Shown: in pieces, positions 18,255 through 27,407 of the stretch
How the letters are laid out: each line of letters begins with the position of its first letter
Position numbering within the stretch: the stretch's first letter is position 1
Assembly: GCA_020850325.1 (NCBI GenBank)
Contig: JADZEW010000001.1
Location: 310,001-374,000 of the forward strand
Length of the DNA: 64,000 bases
Direction: 5' to 3'
Source: Methanoregulaceae archaeon
GTDB taxonomy: Bacteria; Armatimonadota; Fimbriimonadia; Fimbriimonadales; Fimbriimonadaceae
Notes under the pieces: generated by a model
Told to the model about the DNA's origin: nothing
Seen by the model: only the letters and a program-made list of their open reading frames with translations
The model's database searches: none
Made by a program: the position numbers and the translations under genes

Positions 18255-19793
18255 ATGGTTGCCACCGCGCTTTTTCTCTCCGTACTCGTCGGACCGAGTC
18301 CGGCCCTCGCCCGTGGAGTCGTCTTCGAAGACGTCAACCGCAACGGGCGGCGAGACACCAACGAGCGAGGAATCCCCGGGGTCTCGGTTTCGAACCAAGA
18401 TGAGTTCACCGTCACCAACGGACGCGGCGAGTGGCAGCTCAGCTACGGCGACGACACCATCTTCTTCGTCGTGAAGCCCCAAGGCTACATGACTCCGGTC
18501 GATGACCGGCAGTTGCCGAAGTTCTACTACGTCCACAAGCCCGCCGGTTCGCCCGAACTGCGGTACGGCGGGGTCAAGCCAACCGGTCCGTTGCCGAGTT
18601 CGATCGACTTTCCCCTCCACAAGTCGAATGAGCCCGAGAAGTTCAAGGCCCTGTTCTTCGGCGACACTCAGTCGCGGAACCTGCGCGAGCTGAAGTACCT
18701 CACCGACGACTTGATCACCAAGCTAGACCCCGAAGGAGCGCTGTTCGGCGTCACGCTGGGCGACATCCTCTTCGACGATCTCAGCTTCTTCGACGAGCAC
18801 AACCAGGCGATCGCCCTCATCGGCATCCCTTGGTACAACGTTCTCGGCAACCACGACATCAACTTCGACGCCAAGCACGACCACCACTCGGACGAGACCT
18901 TCGAGCGGTTTTACGGCCCCAGCTACTACTCGTTCGACTACGGCCTTGCCCACTTCGTCGTGCTGGACAACGTCATGTGGCATCACCCGGACACCCAGGA
19001 AGACAAGAAGGGCAGGTACACAGCGGCCCTCGGCGAGCGGCAGATGGAGTGGCTCCGACGCGACCTCGAGCGAACGGACGACGACAAGCTGGTCGTCGTG
19101 ATGATGCACATCCCGCTCGATTCGCTCGCCGAGAAGAAGGATCTGTTGGGGCTGCTCAGCAAGCGCCCCTACTCGCTCTCGGTCTCGGCTCACACCCACT
19201 TCCTCGAGCACCGGTTCTTCACCGACAAGGATGGTTTCACGCGGCCGAAGCCTCACCATCACTTGGTAAACGTGACCACCTGCGGCAGTTGGTGGGGAGG
19301 CGATCCCGACCAATACGGCATCCCGCACAGCACGATGTCGGATGGCGGGCCACGCGGCTATTCGGTGTTCAGCTTCGACGGCAACCAATACTCGATCGAA
19401 TTCCGCGCTTCCAACCGGCCGTCCAGCTACCAGATGAACATCTACGCTCCCGAAGTGGTGCGCGTGGATGAGATCGAAACGACGCAGATCATGGCGAATG
19501 TGTTTGGCGGGTCCGACCTGTCGACGGTCGAGTTCCGGGTGGGTGACTTTGGCGACTGGAAACCGATGACCCAGTCCCGCGAGAAGGACCCCGTTTACGA
19601 AGCCATGGTGAAGCGAGCGGATGCCCTAACCGCCCCGTTCCGCAAACTCCCCGCCCCGATCAACTCGCCTCACCTTTGGAAGGCGACGCTGCCCGCAACC
19701 CGCCAGCGCGGCGTGGTACCGATTCACGTCCGCACGAAGGACATGTTTGGGCAGGTGTACATCTCGACGAAGGCGATTCGGATCGAGTACTAG
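18255..19793 (+). CDS. exported calcineurin-like metallophosphoesterase
   Basis: A 512-residue secreted phosphoesterase. A signal peptide (about 1-20) precedes an N-terminal beta domain of the metallophosphatase-N type (about 21-125, FEDVNRNGRRDTNERGIPGV). The catalytic domain keeps the two-metal motifs GDTQ (136-139), GD (169-170), GNHD (198-201), the MMHIPL His and SAHTHFLEH. The C-terminal part (about 380-512) matches the metallophosphatase-C beta domain. The substrate is unknown; relatives are often annotated as phosphodiesterases. It is a single-gene unit, and a run of TTGGCAG repeats follows its stop. Confidence 0.9.
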   Translation: MVATALFLSVLVGPSPALARGVVFEDVNRNGRRDTNERGIPGVSVSNQDEFTVTNGRGEWQLSYGDDTIFFVVKPQGYMTPVDDRQLPKFYYVHKPAGSPELRYGGVKPTGPLPSSIDFPLHKSNEPEKFKALFFGDTQSRNLRELKYLTDDLITKLDPEGALFGVTLGDILFDDLSFFDEHNQAIALIGIPWYNVLGNHDINFDAKHDHHSDETFERFYGPSYYSFDYGLAHFVVLDNVMWHHPDTQEDKKGRYTAALGERQMEWLRRDLERTDDDKLVVVMMHIPLDSLAEKKDLLGLLSKRPYSLSVSAHTHFLEHRFFTDKDGFTRPKPHHHLVNVTTCGSWWGGDPDQYGIPHSTMSDGGPRGYSVFSFDGNQYSIEFRASNRPSSYQMNIYAPEVVRVDEIETTQIMANVFGGSDLSTVEFRVGDFGDWKPMTQSREKDPVYEAMVKRADALTAPFRKLPAPINSPHLWKATLPATRQRGVVPIHVRTKDMFGQVYISTKAIRIEY

Positions 19794-19800
19794 GCAGTAA

Positions 19801-19822
19801 GCAGTTGGCAGTTGGCAGTTGG
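19801..19822 (+). repeat. short tandem repeat of TTGGCAG
   Basis: Three imperfect copies of the 7-base unit TTGGCAG lie just after the metallophosphatase stop. No function is apparent. Confidence 0.6.
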
Positions 19823-19890
19823 GGAGGGCCGCGCTATTGCGAGGAGGGATGCGTCGTGCCCTCCCAATCCTAACCAAGAAACGCAAAAAT

Positions 19891-19915
19891 GGGCAGGGGC
19901 TTTAACCCCCTGCCC
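19891..19915 (-). terminator. rho-independent terminator for the DUF2089-DUF4097 operon
   Basis: A perfect 9-bp stem GGGCAGGGG/CCCCTGCCC around a 7-base loop. On the minus strand it is followed by ATTTTT, the expected U-tract, just after the DUF4097 stop at 19928. Confidence 0.8.
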
Positions 19916-19927
19916 AAACTCTGCCGC

Positions 19928-21160
19928 CTACGCCTGCTCGGCAGTTGCCGCGGCGATCACGCGCGGACGCAGCGTGATGTCCCCATTGATCCCCGACACG
20001 TCGAGCGAGCCCGAGCCTTCGCCCAGCCGCCCGGTGATCCGCTGCTCGCTACGCGCCTCATCATCGAGCGGAAGCGTGCAGTGCACGTCGCCGCGCAGCG
20101 TCGAGAGCGAAACTCGGCAATCGGATCCGTCGGGCATCGCGATGACCGTGTCGCCGTTGACCGTACGGACGTTCACCGAACCCGAGACCGGCACGTCGAA
20201 CTCGACGTGGACATCGCCCGAGACGGACTCAACCGACAGCGTCTTGCCCGAAAGGCCTTGAACGTCGATGTCGCCCGAAGCGGCCCTTGCGTTCACATTG
20301 CCGTCGATCTTTCGCAGCTTGATGTCGCCGGCCTTGTTCTCTAGCGACGCCATCGGCGTGATGATGTCCTCCAGCGTCAGATCGCCACTCTGCATCGTGA
20401 CCTCGATCGGCCCGTTCAATCCGCGGAGCGAGACATTGCCCGCCGAAGAGTGGATACGAGCGCCCCGACCGGTGTCGGCAATCGCGACTTCACCTGCGTC
20501 GGTGCGGACCTCGACTTCAGCGCCGTGGCTCAACTGCAACACGAGATCGACCACCAGCGCCGCGATTTTCGGCTGACGGATGATGATTGCGTGCTCGCTC
20601 TCTTCGACAATAAGCGTGTACTCCTCGGCCTTGGTTTTGGCATCCTCGGCGTTGGTGCCGCGCACTTTCGCCCGGGCGGCGACGGTTCCCTCGGAATGGC
20701 CACACGTGACCTTGACCGAACCGCAGGGATTCTCGATCTTGATCGTCTTGCTGCCATCGACGTTCAACGGCAGCGTAAGGTCTCGGGTCTCGACCACCCC
20801 AAACAAGGGAAAGTTGATGCCCCCGGCCTTGACCTCGTCAGCTGCGCGCTTGATTGCGTCCATCCCCTTTTGGGCACCTTGGCGGGCTTGGTTGGCGACT
20901 TCCTTCCAATCCACCGACTCGCGCACTTCCTTGTCGAGATTGTTCATGAAGTCGACAAACCCCTTGAAGAAATCTCCCTTTTCGCTGGGCGACTTGGGGG
21001 GCGGGGGCGGAGCGGCTTCGCCGCCCGGGGTATCCGGTTGGGGTGCGGGCTCCTCGGCCGAGCTATCACCCTGGAAGGCATCGATCAACTCCGCCGCATC
21101 CTCAGGCGAGATCTTTCCTTCCTGAACCATTTTGAGAATTCGTGTCACTTCTTCTTTCAC
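19928..21160 (-). CDS. DUF4097 beta-repeat protein with YvlB-type N-terminal domain
   Basis: A 410-residue protein. Residues 1-30 form a short helical hairpin typical of YvlB-like proteins (ILKMVQEGKISPEDAAELI). A Pro-rich linker (about 35-58) and a helical stretch follow. From about 125 to the end is a DUF4097 right-handed beta-repeat region (GDLTLEDI, GDIKLRKI, GDIDVQGL and similar units). Family function is unknown; relatives occur with PspC/LiaI-type envelope stress genes. The start is GTG at 21160, overlapping the DUF2089 stop (GTGA) with AGAGGTGA just upstream. A good terminator follows. Confidence 0.88.
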   Translation of the reverse strand: MKEEVTRILKMVQEGKISPEDAAELIDAFQGDSSAEEPAPQPDTPGGEAAPPPPPKSPSEKGDFFKGFVDFMNNLDKEVRESVDWKEVANQARQGAQKGMDAIKRAADEVKAGGINFPLFGVVETRDLTLPLNVDGSKTIKIENPCGSVKVTCGHSEGTVAARAKVRGTNAEDAKTKAEEYTLIVEESEHAIIIRQPKIAALVVDLVLQLSHGAEVEVRTDAGEVAIADTGRGARIHSSAGNVSLRGLNGPIEVTMQSGDLTLEDIITPMASLENKAGDIKLRKIDGNVNARAASGDIDVQGLSGKTLSVESVSGDVHVEFDVPVSGSVNVRTVNGDTVIAMPDGSDCRVSLSTLRGDVHCTLPLDDEARSEQRITGRLGEGSGSLDVSGINGDITLRPRVIAAATAEQA

Positions 21161-21567
21161 GCGGTCACCTCTTTCAGCTTGGCCTTGGCCTCGTCAGCCG
21201 TAATTTCGCCCCGTTCGAGCATTTCCAGAATAGAGCGTCGCTGCTCGGTCGCCTTCTTAACTTCCTTCTTCGAGGGCTCGGTGCTGATGGGCTTTAGGTT
21301 CAGCGTGTCGAGCAGTGCGTCCAAGCGGGAGCGGAGCGTCGGATAGCTGAGCCCGACTTCCTTCTCCATCGCGGTCAGATTGCCGCGGGTCCTCAAGAAC
21401 ACCTCTAAGAACTGGGCCTGCTCGCCGTCGAGCTGGGCCAGGCGTGGAACTTGAAACTTGCCCCGAATCACGATGCCGGTGTCTTCGGCGGTCAGTTCGC
21501 TCACATAAAGCGGACCTCCGCCGACCGGATCGCGGGTGGGTAGCGGATGTAACGTTTTTTCACCCAT
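21157..21567 (-). CDS. DUF2089 domain protein lacking the zinc ribbon
   Basis: A 136-residue predicted DNA-binding regulator. The DUF2089 core is present (LDGEQAQFLEVFLRTRGN, then EKEVGLSYPTLRSRLDALL, a helix-turn-helix-like segment at about 60-90). The CPxC zinc ribbon that starts many DUF2089 proteins is missing. The C terminus (ILEMLERGEITADEAKAKLKEV) repeats the same helical motif found at the N terminus of the coupled DUF4097 protein. Together the two look like a regulator and effector made from one message. A leaderless start is predicted from TAATCT 6 bases upstream. Confidence 0.85.
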   Translation of the reverse strand: MGEKTLHPLPTRDPVGGGPLYVSELTAEDTGIVIRGKFQVPRLAQLDGEQAQFLEVFLRTRGNLTAMEKEVGLSYPTLRSRLDALLDTLNLKPISTEPSKKEVKKATEQRRSILEMLERGEITADEAKAKLKEVTA

Positions 21568-21573
21568 GATGGG

Positions 21574-21579
21574 AGATTA
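21574..21579 (-). promoter_or_regulatory. -10 element TAATCT for the DUF2089 operon
   Basis: TAATCT on the minus strand ends 6 bases before the ATG at 21567, with no Shine-Dalgarno site between. Confidence 0.5.
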
Positions 21580-21690
21580 CTCAGGATCTCTAAAATGCGT
21601 TTCAGAAAAAGCGAAGAGATGGGGCCTTTGGCGGGCGGATGCGGGATGTCGACCGGGGATGGGGCAGGATAAGATCTCGGCCCCGCCCGG

Positions 21691-21696
21691 TATCTT
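21691..21696 (+). promoter_or_regulatory. -10 element TATCTT for the M20 peptidase gene
   Basis: TATCTT ends 6 bases before ATG 21703; no Shine-Dalgarno sequence is seen. Confidence 0.45.
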
Positions 21697-21702
21697 CGAT
21701 CC

Positions 21703-22719
21703 ATGGCCCTCGATCCCGTCGCTCTAACCCGCCGTTTGGTGGATATTCCGTCCGTGTCGGGCGAAGAACGCGAATGCGGCGAGTTTCTCGACGGCTTCCT
21801 TGCCGGGCTCGCCCACACCTACGGCGGCAACGTCGAGCGCATGCCCGTCGAGGGCGACCGATTCAACGTGCTGGCGACCTTCGGCGATCCGGTGATCACG
21901 TACAGCACCCATTTCGACACCGTGCCTCCCTTCTTCGCCTCAACGGAAGACGAGGAATGGGTGCATGGGCGAGGCAGCTGCGACGCCAAGGGCATCCTCG
22001 CCGCGATGATCTGCGCGGTTGAGAGGTTGCTGTCCGAAGATCGACGCGGACTTGCCCTGTTGTTTGTCGTCGGCGAAGAGCAAGGCAGCGCGGGGGCGAA
22101 GATCGCCTCGCAGCACGGCATCGGCAGCCGCTACCTGATTAACGGCGAACCGACCGAGAATCGGCTCGCAGTCGGAACCAAGGGGGCGCTCCGCCTAGAG
22201 TTGCACGCCCACGGGCGGATGGCGCACTCCGCCTATCCCGAACTCGGTGAATCCGCGATCGACAAGCTGATTGCGGTTCTTGGGGACTTGCGGGGAGTTG
22301 CGTGGCCGGTGGACGAGCTCCTCGGCCCAACCACGGTGAATGTGGGCACCCTCCGGGGCGGACGGGCGCCCAACGTGATCGCCGACGAGGCGGTAGCGGA
22401 ACTGCTGATCCGGCTGGTGGGTGATCCCGATGTCGTGCGGTCTCAGGTTGAGTCGGTCGTAGCCGGGCGTCTCGACGTGCGCGAGGTGTTGTGCATCCCG
22501 GCGGTGCATCTGGGCACGGTGCCGGGGATCGAGACCTGCGCGGTCAAGTACACGACGGATATCCCGCTATTCGGCCCAACCTGGGGCGAGCCGTTCCTCC
22601 TTGGTCCCGGCACGATCCACGTCGCGCACACCGAGCACGAGCGGATCTCCAAGCGCGACCTCAGCGACGCGGTGGACTTGTACGCCCGGCTAGGGCGCGA
22701 GTTGCTGTCGCGGAGCTAG
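21703..22719 (+). CDS. M20 family deacylase (ArgE/DapE/LysK group)
   Basis: A 338-residue cytosolic two-zinc amidohydrolase. Metal-site residues are visible: His70 and catalytic Asp72 (THFDTVPPF), Asp94 (GRGSCDAKG), the Glu125-Glu126 base/ligand pair (GEEQGSAGA) and a C-terminal His in HVAHTEHE. The lid/dimerisation domain lies at about 155-265 (HGRMAHSAYPELGESAID). Substrate is likely an N-acylated amino acid: succinyl-diaminopimelate (DapE) is attractive because dapA, dapB and dapD are in the same window, but acetylornithine or another acyl amino acid is equally possible from sequence. Single-gene unit. Confidence 0.85.
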   Translation: MALDPVALTRRLVDIPSVSGEERECGEFLDGFLAGLAHTYGGNVERMPVEGDRFNVLATFGDPVITYSTHFDTVPPFFASTEDEEWVHGRGSCDAKGILAAMICAVERLLSEDRRGLALLFVVGEEQGSAGAKIASQHGIGSRYLINGEPTENRLAVGTKGALRLELHAHGRMAHSAYPELGESAIDKLIAVLGDLRGVAWPVDELLGPTTVNVGTLRGGRAPNVIADEAVAELLIRLVGDPDVVRSQVESVVAGRLDVREVLCIPAVHLGTVPGIETCAVKYTTDIPLFGPTWGEPFLLGPGTIHVAHTEHERISKRDLSDAVDLYARLGRELLSRS

Positions 22720-22727
22720 ACGCTACG

Positions 22728-24338
22728 CTACATCCGGAACACGCCGAACCGCATCGGCTCGATCGGGGCGTTGCGCGCGGCGGTGATTCCCAGCCCGATC
22801 ACGCGGCGGGTGTCCATCGGGTCGATGATGCCGTCGTCCCACAGTCGCGCGGTCGAGTAGTACGCCGAACCCTCGGTCGTGTACTTGTCCAGCGTCGGCT
22901 GGCGGAACGCCGCCTGCTCTTCCGGCGACATCGACTCGCCCTTGGCCGCCAACTGATCCATCTTCACCGTCAGCAGCACGTTCGCGGCCTGCTCGCCGCC
23001 CATCACCGAGATACGCGCGTTCGGCCACATCCACAGCTGCCGAGGCTGGAACGCCCGGCCGCACATGCCGTAGTTCCCAGCCCCATAAGAGCCGCCCACG
23101 ATGACCGTGAACTTCGGCACGTTTGCCGCCGAAACCGCGGTCACGAGCTTTGCGCCGTGCTTGGCGATGCCCTCGTTCTCGTATCGCTTGCCCACCATGA
23201 AGCCGGTGATGTTCTGCACGAACACGAGCGGAATGCCCCGCTGACAGCAGAGTTCGATGAAGTGAGCACCCTTCTGAGCCGACTCGCTGAACAAGATGCC
23301 GTCGTTCGCGATGACGCCGGCAAGCTCGCCATAGAACCGCGCGAAGCCGCAAATGAGCGTGGTGCCGTAGTTGTGCTTGAACTCCTGGAACTTACTGCCA
23401 TCCACGATGCGGGCGAGCACTTCGCGCATCGCCATCGGCACCTTGGGATCGGCGGGGACCAGCGAATAGAGGTCCTCCACCGGATAGATCGGATCCTCGG
23501 GGGCCACTCGGTCTCCCCACTGCGCATCCGTTCGGGGGCCGAGGCTCTCCACGATATTGCGCACAATCTCCAGCGCGTGGGCGTCGTCGTCGGCCAGATG
23601 GTCGGCCACGCCGCTCAGCCGGGTGTGCACATCCGCACCACCAAGCTCCTCGGCCGTCACTTCTTCACCGGTCGCCGCCTTTACGAGCGGGGGACCACCT
23701 AGGAAAATCGTGCCCTGATTCTTGACGATGATCGCTTCGTCGCTCATGGCGGGGACATAAGCGCCGCCGGCGGTACACGACCCCATCACGGCCGCGATTT
23801 GGGGAATGCCCAATGCGCTCATTTGCGCTTGGTTGTAAAAAATCCGTCCGAAGTGGTCGCGGTCGGGGAACACCTCGCTCTGCAGGGGCAAGAATGCGCC
23901 GCCTGAGTCGACCAAGTAGATGCAGGGCAGACGATTCTCGCGGGCGATTTCCTGGGCGCGAAGGTGCTTCTTCACCGTCATCGGGAAGTAGGTGCCGCCC
24001 TTCACCGTCGCGTCGTTGGCGACGATCATGCACTCGCGGCCGTGAATGCGTCCGATGCCGGTCACGACTCCCGCGCCGGGCGCTTCGTCGCCATACATGC
24101 CGGTCGCAGCGAGCGTCGAGAACTCGAGGAACGGAGCCCCGTCGTCGAGCAGCGCTTCGATGCGCTCGCGGGCGAGCAGTTTGCCCCGCTTTTTGTGCTT
24201 GGCGACGACATCGGCGCCGCCACCCGCCATGGCAACCGCGGTCTTCGCTCGCCACTCGGCAAGGATGGCGTCCATCGCCTCGCGGTTCTTCACGTGCTCG
24301 GCGTCGTGGGAGTGCACTGCGCTGGGAATGACTTCCAT
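22728..24338 (-). CDS. acyl-CoA carboxylase carboxyltransferase (beta) subunit
   Basis: A 536-residue crotonase-fold carboxyltransferase that moves CO2 from carboxybiotin to an acyl-CoA. Length and motifs fit the methylcrotonoyl-CoA/propionyl-CoA carboxylase beta family: an N-terminal [15 protein letters not shown], the VDSGGAFLP segment and [19 protein letters not shown] in the first half, and [16 protein letters not shown] in the second. The [20 protein letters not shown] stretch resembles methylcrotonoyl-CoA carboxylase most, pointing to leucine breakdown. The biotin-carrying alpha subunit is not in the window. It is divergent from the next gene, with overlapping promoters. Confidence 0.92.
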   Translation of the reverse strand: MEVIPSAVHSHDAEHVKNREAMDAILAEWRAKTAVAMAGGGADVVAKHKKRGKLLARERIEALLDDGAPFLEFSTLAATGMYGDEAPGAGVVTGIGRIHGRECMIVANDATVKGGTYFPMTVKKHLRAQEIARENRLPCIYLVDSGGAFLPLQSEVFPDRDHFGRIFYNQAQMSALGIPQIAAVMGSCTAGGAYVPAMSDEAIIVKNQGTIFLGGPPLVKAATGEEVTAEELGGADVHTRLSGVADHLADDDAHALEIVRNIVESLGPRTDAQWGDRVAPEDPIYPVEDLYSLVPADPKVPMAMREVLARIVDGSKFQEFKHNYGTTLICGFARFYGELAGVIANDGILFSESAQKGAHFIELCCQRGIPLVFVQNITGFMVGKRYENEGIAKHGAKLVTAVSAANVPKFTVIVGGSYGAGNYGMCGRAFQPRQLWMWPNARISVMGGEQAANVLLTVKMDQLAAKGESMSPEEQAAFRQPTLDKYTTEGSAYYSTARLWDDGIIDPMDTRRVIGLGITAARNAPIEPMRFGVFRM

Positions 24339-24346
24339 ATGCTGGC

Positions 24347-24375
24347 TTGGATTGTGGCAGGTTCTCCGCTACAAT
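24347..24375 (+). promoter_or_regulatory. promoter TTGGAT-N17-TACAAT
   Basis: TTGGAT (24347-24352) and TACAAT (24370-24375) with the ideal 17-base spacer; the -10 ends 7 bases before ATG 24383. It is one of the best promoters in the window, and its position leaves no room for a 5' leader. Confidence 0.7.
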
Positions 24376-24382
24376 AGGCACT

Positions 24383-25789
24383 ATGCTGGCCACGTTGCTT
24401 CTGACCACCATCTTTGCGCCGCTCGCAACCTACGCCGATCCGGGCGGCGCGTTCGCGCTCGATCTGCCGTCCGGCTGGACCGCCCGGAAACAGGATCTCG
24501 GGGACGGCGTCACGTTCACGGAGACCTTCAAGCAGGGCGACGAGGAGGGCGCGCACATCGACGTCCTGGTGCAGAAGTCGGCGGCCGAAATCGCCACCAA
24601 AGACCACCCCGAGGTCAATAAAGGCGTGCTGGATATCGTGGTGCAACTGCTCGGGGCGGAAGGCACGATCACCCGCCAGTCCCGCAACGAAGTCACCTTC
24701 GACAACCGCAAGGCGATACGTATGGAAATCGACTTCCGCGACGACGAAGATGTGATGTGGAAGGGCTGGGTGGTCGCGGTGTGCGGCAAGAACCATGCGC
24801 TCGCGCTTATCGCTTACGCGAAGGCCAGTGACACCGCGACGTACAAGCTCGTCGATCAACACGCGAACTCACTCGCGGTGGAATCCAAGACTCCGGGCAA
24901 GGGTGGGGCATCCGCCGGGGGCGGGTTGCTCTCTAAGACCGCACTCACCAACATCGCCGGGAAGATCAAAAGCAATATGAAGCGCGAGCCAATGGACAAG
25001 GTGCTCGTGGCCGGAACGCCGCCGCTCACCTATGGCTCGGTCGCCAACTTCGTCACCGTCATCGAGCTGCTGTTCGACGTCCAGCTGACCGAAGCCGAGT
25101 TTGACGCCACCCGCGAGCGGTTCCTCGAGTACTACGAAAAGGCCGACGCCGAGGGTAGGAAGATCCTCGCTGAACAGGGGGCTTCGCTCTTGAAGACCCT
25201 CACGACCGGTACTCCGCAAGAGATTGCACAGAGCAAGGCCGAGGGCAAGCAGGTCTTTGAGACGGCCTTCCAGCGCGGTTCGCAGATGGGTATCGGCTAC
25301 GCCACGGTGATGTGGGACGCGATCTCGCGCCGCGCCGCCAAGGTGGGTACCGCCAAGCAATCGCCCAAGAAGGAAGACTGGGACACCGACATTTCCGAAG
25401 GCGATCTCGACGCCACGATGGAGATGCTCTACTTCATGTGGGTCGCGGCTGGTCGGGATGCCAGCGACGTCACGATGGACGACATCATCAAGATTCGCAA
25501 CCAAATCATCGGGTGGCTGCCAGAGATGGATCCGCAGCTTCAGATGCTCATCGCCAACGCGCCCAAGGTGTACGCGGGCATCCGCCAGCAGTGGTCCGCG
25601 GCCTCGGCGGCGCAGCGGATCGCGATGTCACAGCAGTTCGGGGCAGCTCTTGATGAGTGGGGCATCGGCGCGCAGTCGAGCTTCGAGTCGTCCGGTGGAG
25701 GAGGCGGAGGCGGGGGGTATTCGATGAACGCTCAGATCGCCCAGAACACCGCATGGAACGCAGCGAAGACCTGGTCATCGAGCAACTGA
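24383..25789 (+). CDS. exported protein of unknown function with Gly-rich C terminus
   Basis: A 468-residue protein with signal peptide (MLATLLLTTIFAPLATYA). The first 160 residues resemble a PsbP/DUF-type alpha-beta domain (FALDLPSGWTARKQDLGDG). The middle and C-terminal parts are helical, and the protein ends after a Gly run (SSGGGGGGGGYS) and a short polar tail. No family assignment is secure. The ATG at 24383 was chosen because it follows the promoter directly and starts the signal peptide; a start 36 bases earlier would lie inside the promoter. It ends before a strong hairpin shared with the convergent gltX gene. Confidence 0.7.
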   Translation: MLATLLLTTIFAPLATYADPGGAFALDLPSGWTARKQDLGDGVTFTETFKQGDEEGAHIDVLVQKSAAEIATKDHPEVNKGVLDIVVQLLGAEGTITRQSRNEVTFDNRKAIRMEIDFRDDEDVMWKGWVVAVCGKNHALALIAYAKASDTATYKLVDQHANSLAVESKTPGKGGASAGGGLLSKTALTNIAGKIKSNMKREPMDKVLVAGTPPLTYGSVANFVTVIELLFDVQLTEAEFDATRERFLEYYEKADAEGRKILAEQGASLLKTLTTGTPQEIAQSKAEGKQVFETAFQRGSQMGIGYATVMWDAISRRAAKVGTAKQSPKKEDWDTDISEGDLDATMEMLYFMWVAAGRDASDVTMDDIIKIRNQIIGWLPEMDPQLQMLIANAPKVYAGIRQQWSAASAAQRIAMSQQFGAALDEWGIGAQSSFESSGGGGGGGGYSMNAQIAQNTAWNAAKTWSSSN

Positions 25790-25803
25790 ACTGAAGAGCG
25801 ATG

Positions 25804-25834
25804 GTTGAAGGAGTCGCTTGGCGACTCCTTCAAC
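25804..25834. terminator. 14-bp perfect hairpin between convergent genes
   Basis: Arms at 25804-25817 and 25821-25834 pair perfectly over 14 bp with loop TTG, between the stops of the Gly-rich protein gene and gltX. No long T-tract follows on either strand; it could still stop transcription both ways or protect 3' ends. Confidence 0.6.
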
Positions 25835-25836
25835 GG

Positions 25837-27384
25837 TTAACCGATCCAGCGTGAGAACCGCTTGTACAGCCGTTGCGGGCCCAGCACAGCCATCAGCTCG
25901 AATAGCCCAGGACCGACGGTCTTGCCCGTGAGCGCCACCCGCGTGGGGTGCACCACCGGGCCAAGCTTCTCAAACCCGTTCGCCGCCGCGTAAGCCCGAA
26001 CCGCGGCCTCGCACTCCTGTACCGTCAGTTCCTCTTGCCCGCCCAAGCGGTCGCGCAGCGTCATCAGCAAGCCCGGCACGTGCTCTTGGCTCATCCACTT
26101 CTCAACTGCCTTCGGATCAGCGACCGGCTCCTCCACCAAGAAGAACTCGCACGCCTCGCCAAAGTCCACCAGCGTCGTAACCCGCTCGCGCTCCAGTTCG
26201 ATGCACTGCAGCACATAAGCGCGATCGGACTCCGCGTACTCAAGCAGTCGCTCGAGCGACGCCCAGCGGGCCATTCGCTTGGTTTGCTCAGCCGCGCCGC
26301 CTTCGTCTTCAGGCACTTCCGCGAAGTGGTAGATCTTCGCATGCGCGAGTTGGGAGAGTGTCTGGATGGCGGCGAGCAGCTCCTCCGGCGACATGGAGCG
26401 GATCACATGGCCGTTGATCCACTTCAGCTTCTCAAAATCAAATCGGCCGGGTGAAGGCTGGAGCCCTTCGAGGGCAAATGCCTGCACAAGCTCATCCTCG
26501 GCCATGACTTCCCGGTCGTCGCCCGGCGACCACCCGATCAGCGCGATGAAGTTCTTAAGCGGCCCCGGCATGAAGCCTTGGGCGGCGTAGTCGAGCACAC
26601 GCGTCGCGCCGTGGCGCTTAGAGAGCTTCTTGCCATCCGCCCCCACAATGACAGGACAGTGGACGAAGATGGGTGGCTTCCAACCAAACGCATCGAAGAG
26701 CGCGACATGCTTCGGCGCGGAGGATATCCATTCCTCGCCGCGCAGCACATGGGTGATCTCCATCAAATGGTCGTCGACCATCGCCGCAAAGTGGTAGGTC
26801 GGCATGCCGTCCGCCTTGATTAGGACCGGATCATCGATCGTGTTACTGTCCCATTCGATGCGCCCGCGGATGACGTCGTCCATCACCAGCGTCTTGTCTC
26901 GCGGAATCCGCAGGCGGATCACCGACGGTTTGCCCTCCGCCGCGGCCGTTTCGACCTCTTCAGGGGTTGCATCCCGCCACTTGCCGCCGAAGTAACCCGT
27001 CGGCAGCTTGTTGATCTGCTGATACTCGCGCATCTCGGTGAGTTCGTCCGGCGTCTCGAAGGCCCGATACGCGTGACCCGTGGCCAGCAGCTGCTCGACC
27101 CAGGGCGTGTAAATGCCGGCTTCCTTACGCTCGCTCTGACGATAAGGGGCGTGCGGGCCGCCGACGTGGGGCCCTTCGTCGAACTCGATACCCGCCCAAG
27201 CGAGCGTTTCGACAAACTCGGATTCGCTATCTGGGTTGTAGCGGGTGCGGTCGGTATCTTCGATCCGCAAGATGTTCTGGCCGCCGTGTTTGCGCGCAAA
27301 CAAGTCATCGAAAACGACGGTGCGAAGAGCTCCGACGTGGAGCAATCCGGTGGGACTGGGAGCGAAGCGAACGCGAACCGACAT
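25837..27384 (-). CDS. gltX: glutamyl-tRNA synthetase
   Basis: A 515-residue class I aminoacyl-tRNA synthetase charging tRNA-Glu (possibly also tRNA-Gln if non-discriminating). The N terminus has FAPSPTGLLHVGALRT, whose HVGA is the HIGH-box equivalent, and the KMSKS loop is KKLSKRHGA. The anticodon-binding helical C-terminal half follows. The start is ATG 27384, where homology begins; an open frame continues upstream but is arginine- and proline-rich non-protein sequence and overlaps the preceding gene. TACCCT at 27393-27398 could give a leaderless message, or it may be read through from the upstream gene 23 bases away. Confidence 0.97.
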   Translation of the reverse strand: MSVRVRFAPSPTGLLHVGALRTVVFDDLFARKHGGQNILRIEDTDRTRYNPDSESEFVETLAWAGIEFDEGPHVGGPHAPYRQSERKEAGIYTPWVEQLLATGHAYRAFETPDELTEMREYQQINKLPTGYFGGKWRDATPEEVETAAAEGKPSVIRLRIPRDKTLVMDDVIRGRIEWDSNTIDDPVLIKADGMPTYHFAAMVDDHLMEITHVLRGEEWISSAPKHVALFDAFGWKPPIFVHCPVIVGADGKKLSKRHGATRVLDYAAQGFMPGPLKNFIALIGWSPGDDREVMAEDELVQAFALEGLQPSPGRFDFEKLKWINGHVIRSMSPEELLAAIQTLSQLAHAKIYHFAEVPEDEGGAAEQTKRMARWASLERLLEYAESDRAYVLQCIELERERVTTLVDFGEACEFFLVEEPVADPKAVEKWMSQEHVPGLLMTLRDRLGGQEELTVQECEAAVRAYAAANGFEKLGPVVHPTRVALTGKTVGPGLFELMAVLGPQRLYKRFSRWIG

Positions 27385-27407
27385 CGCCCCACAGGGTACC
27401 CGCGGGC

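Noticed and set aside
22491-23702. A 403-residue open frame on the plus strand
   Set aside because: Antisense to the acyl-CoA carboxylase gene and partly over the M20 gene; no protein-like features.
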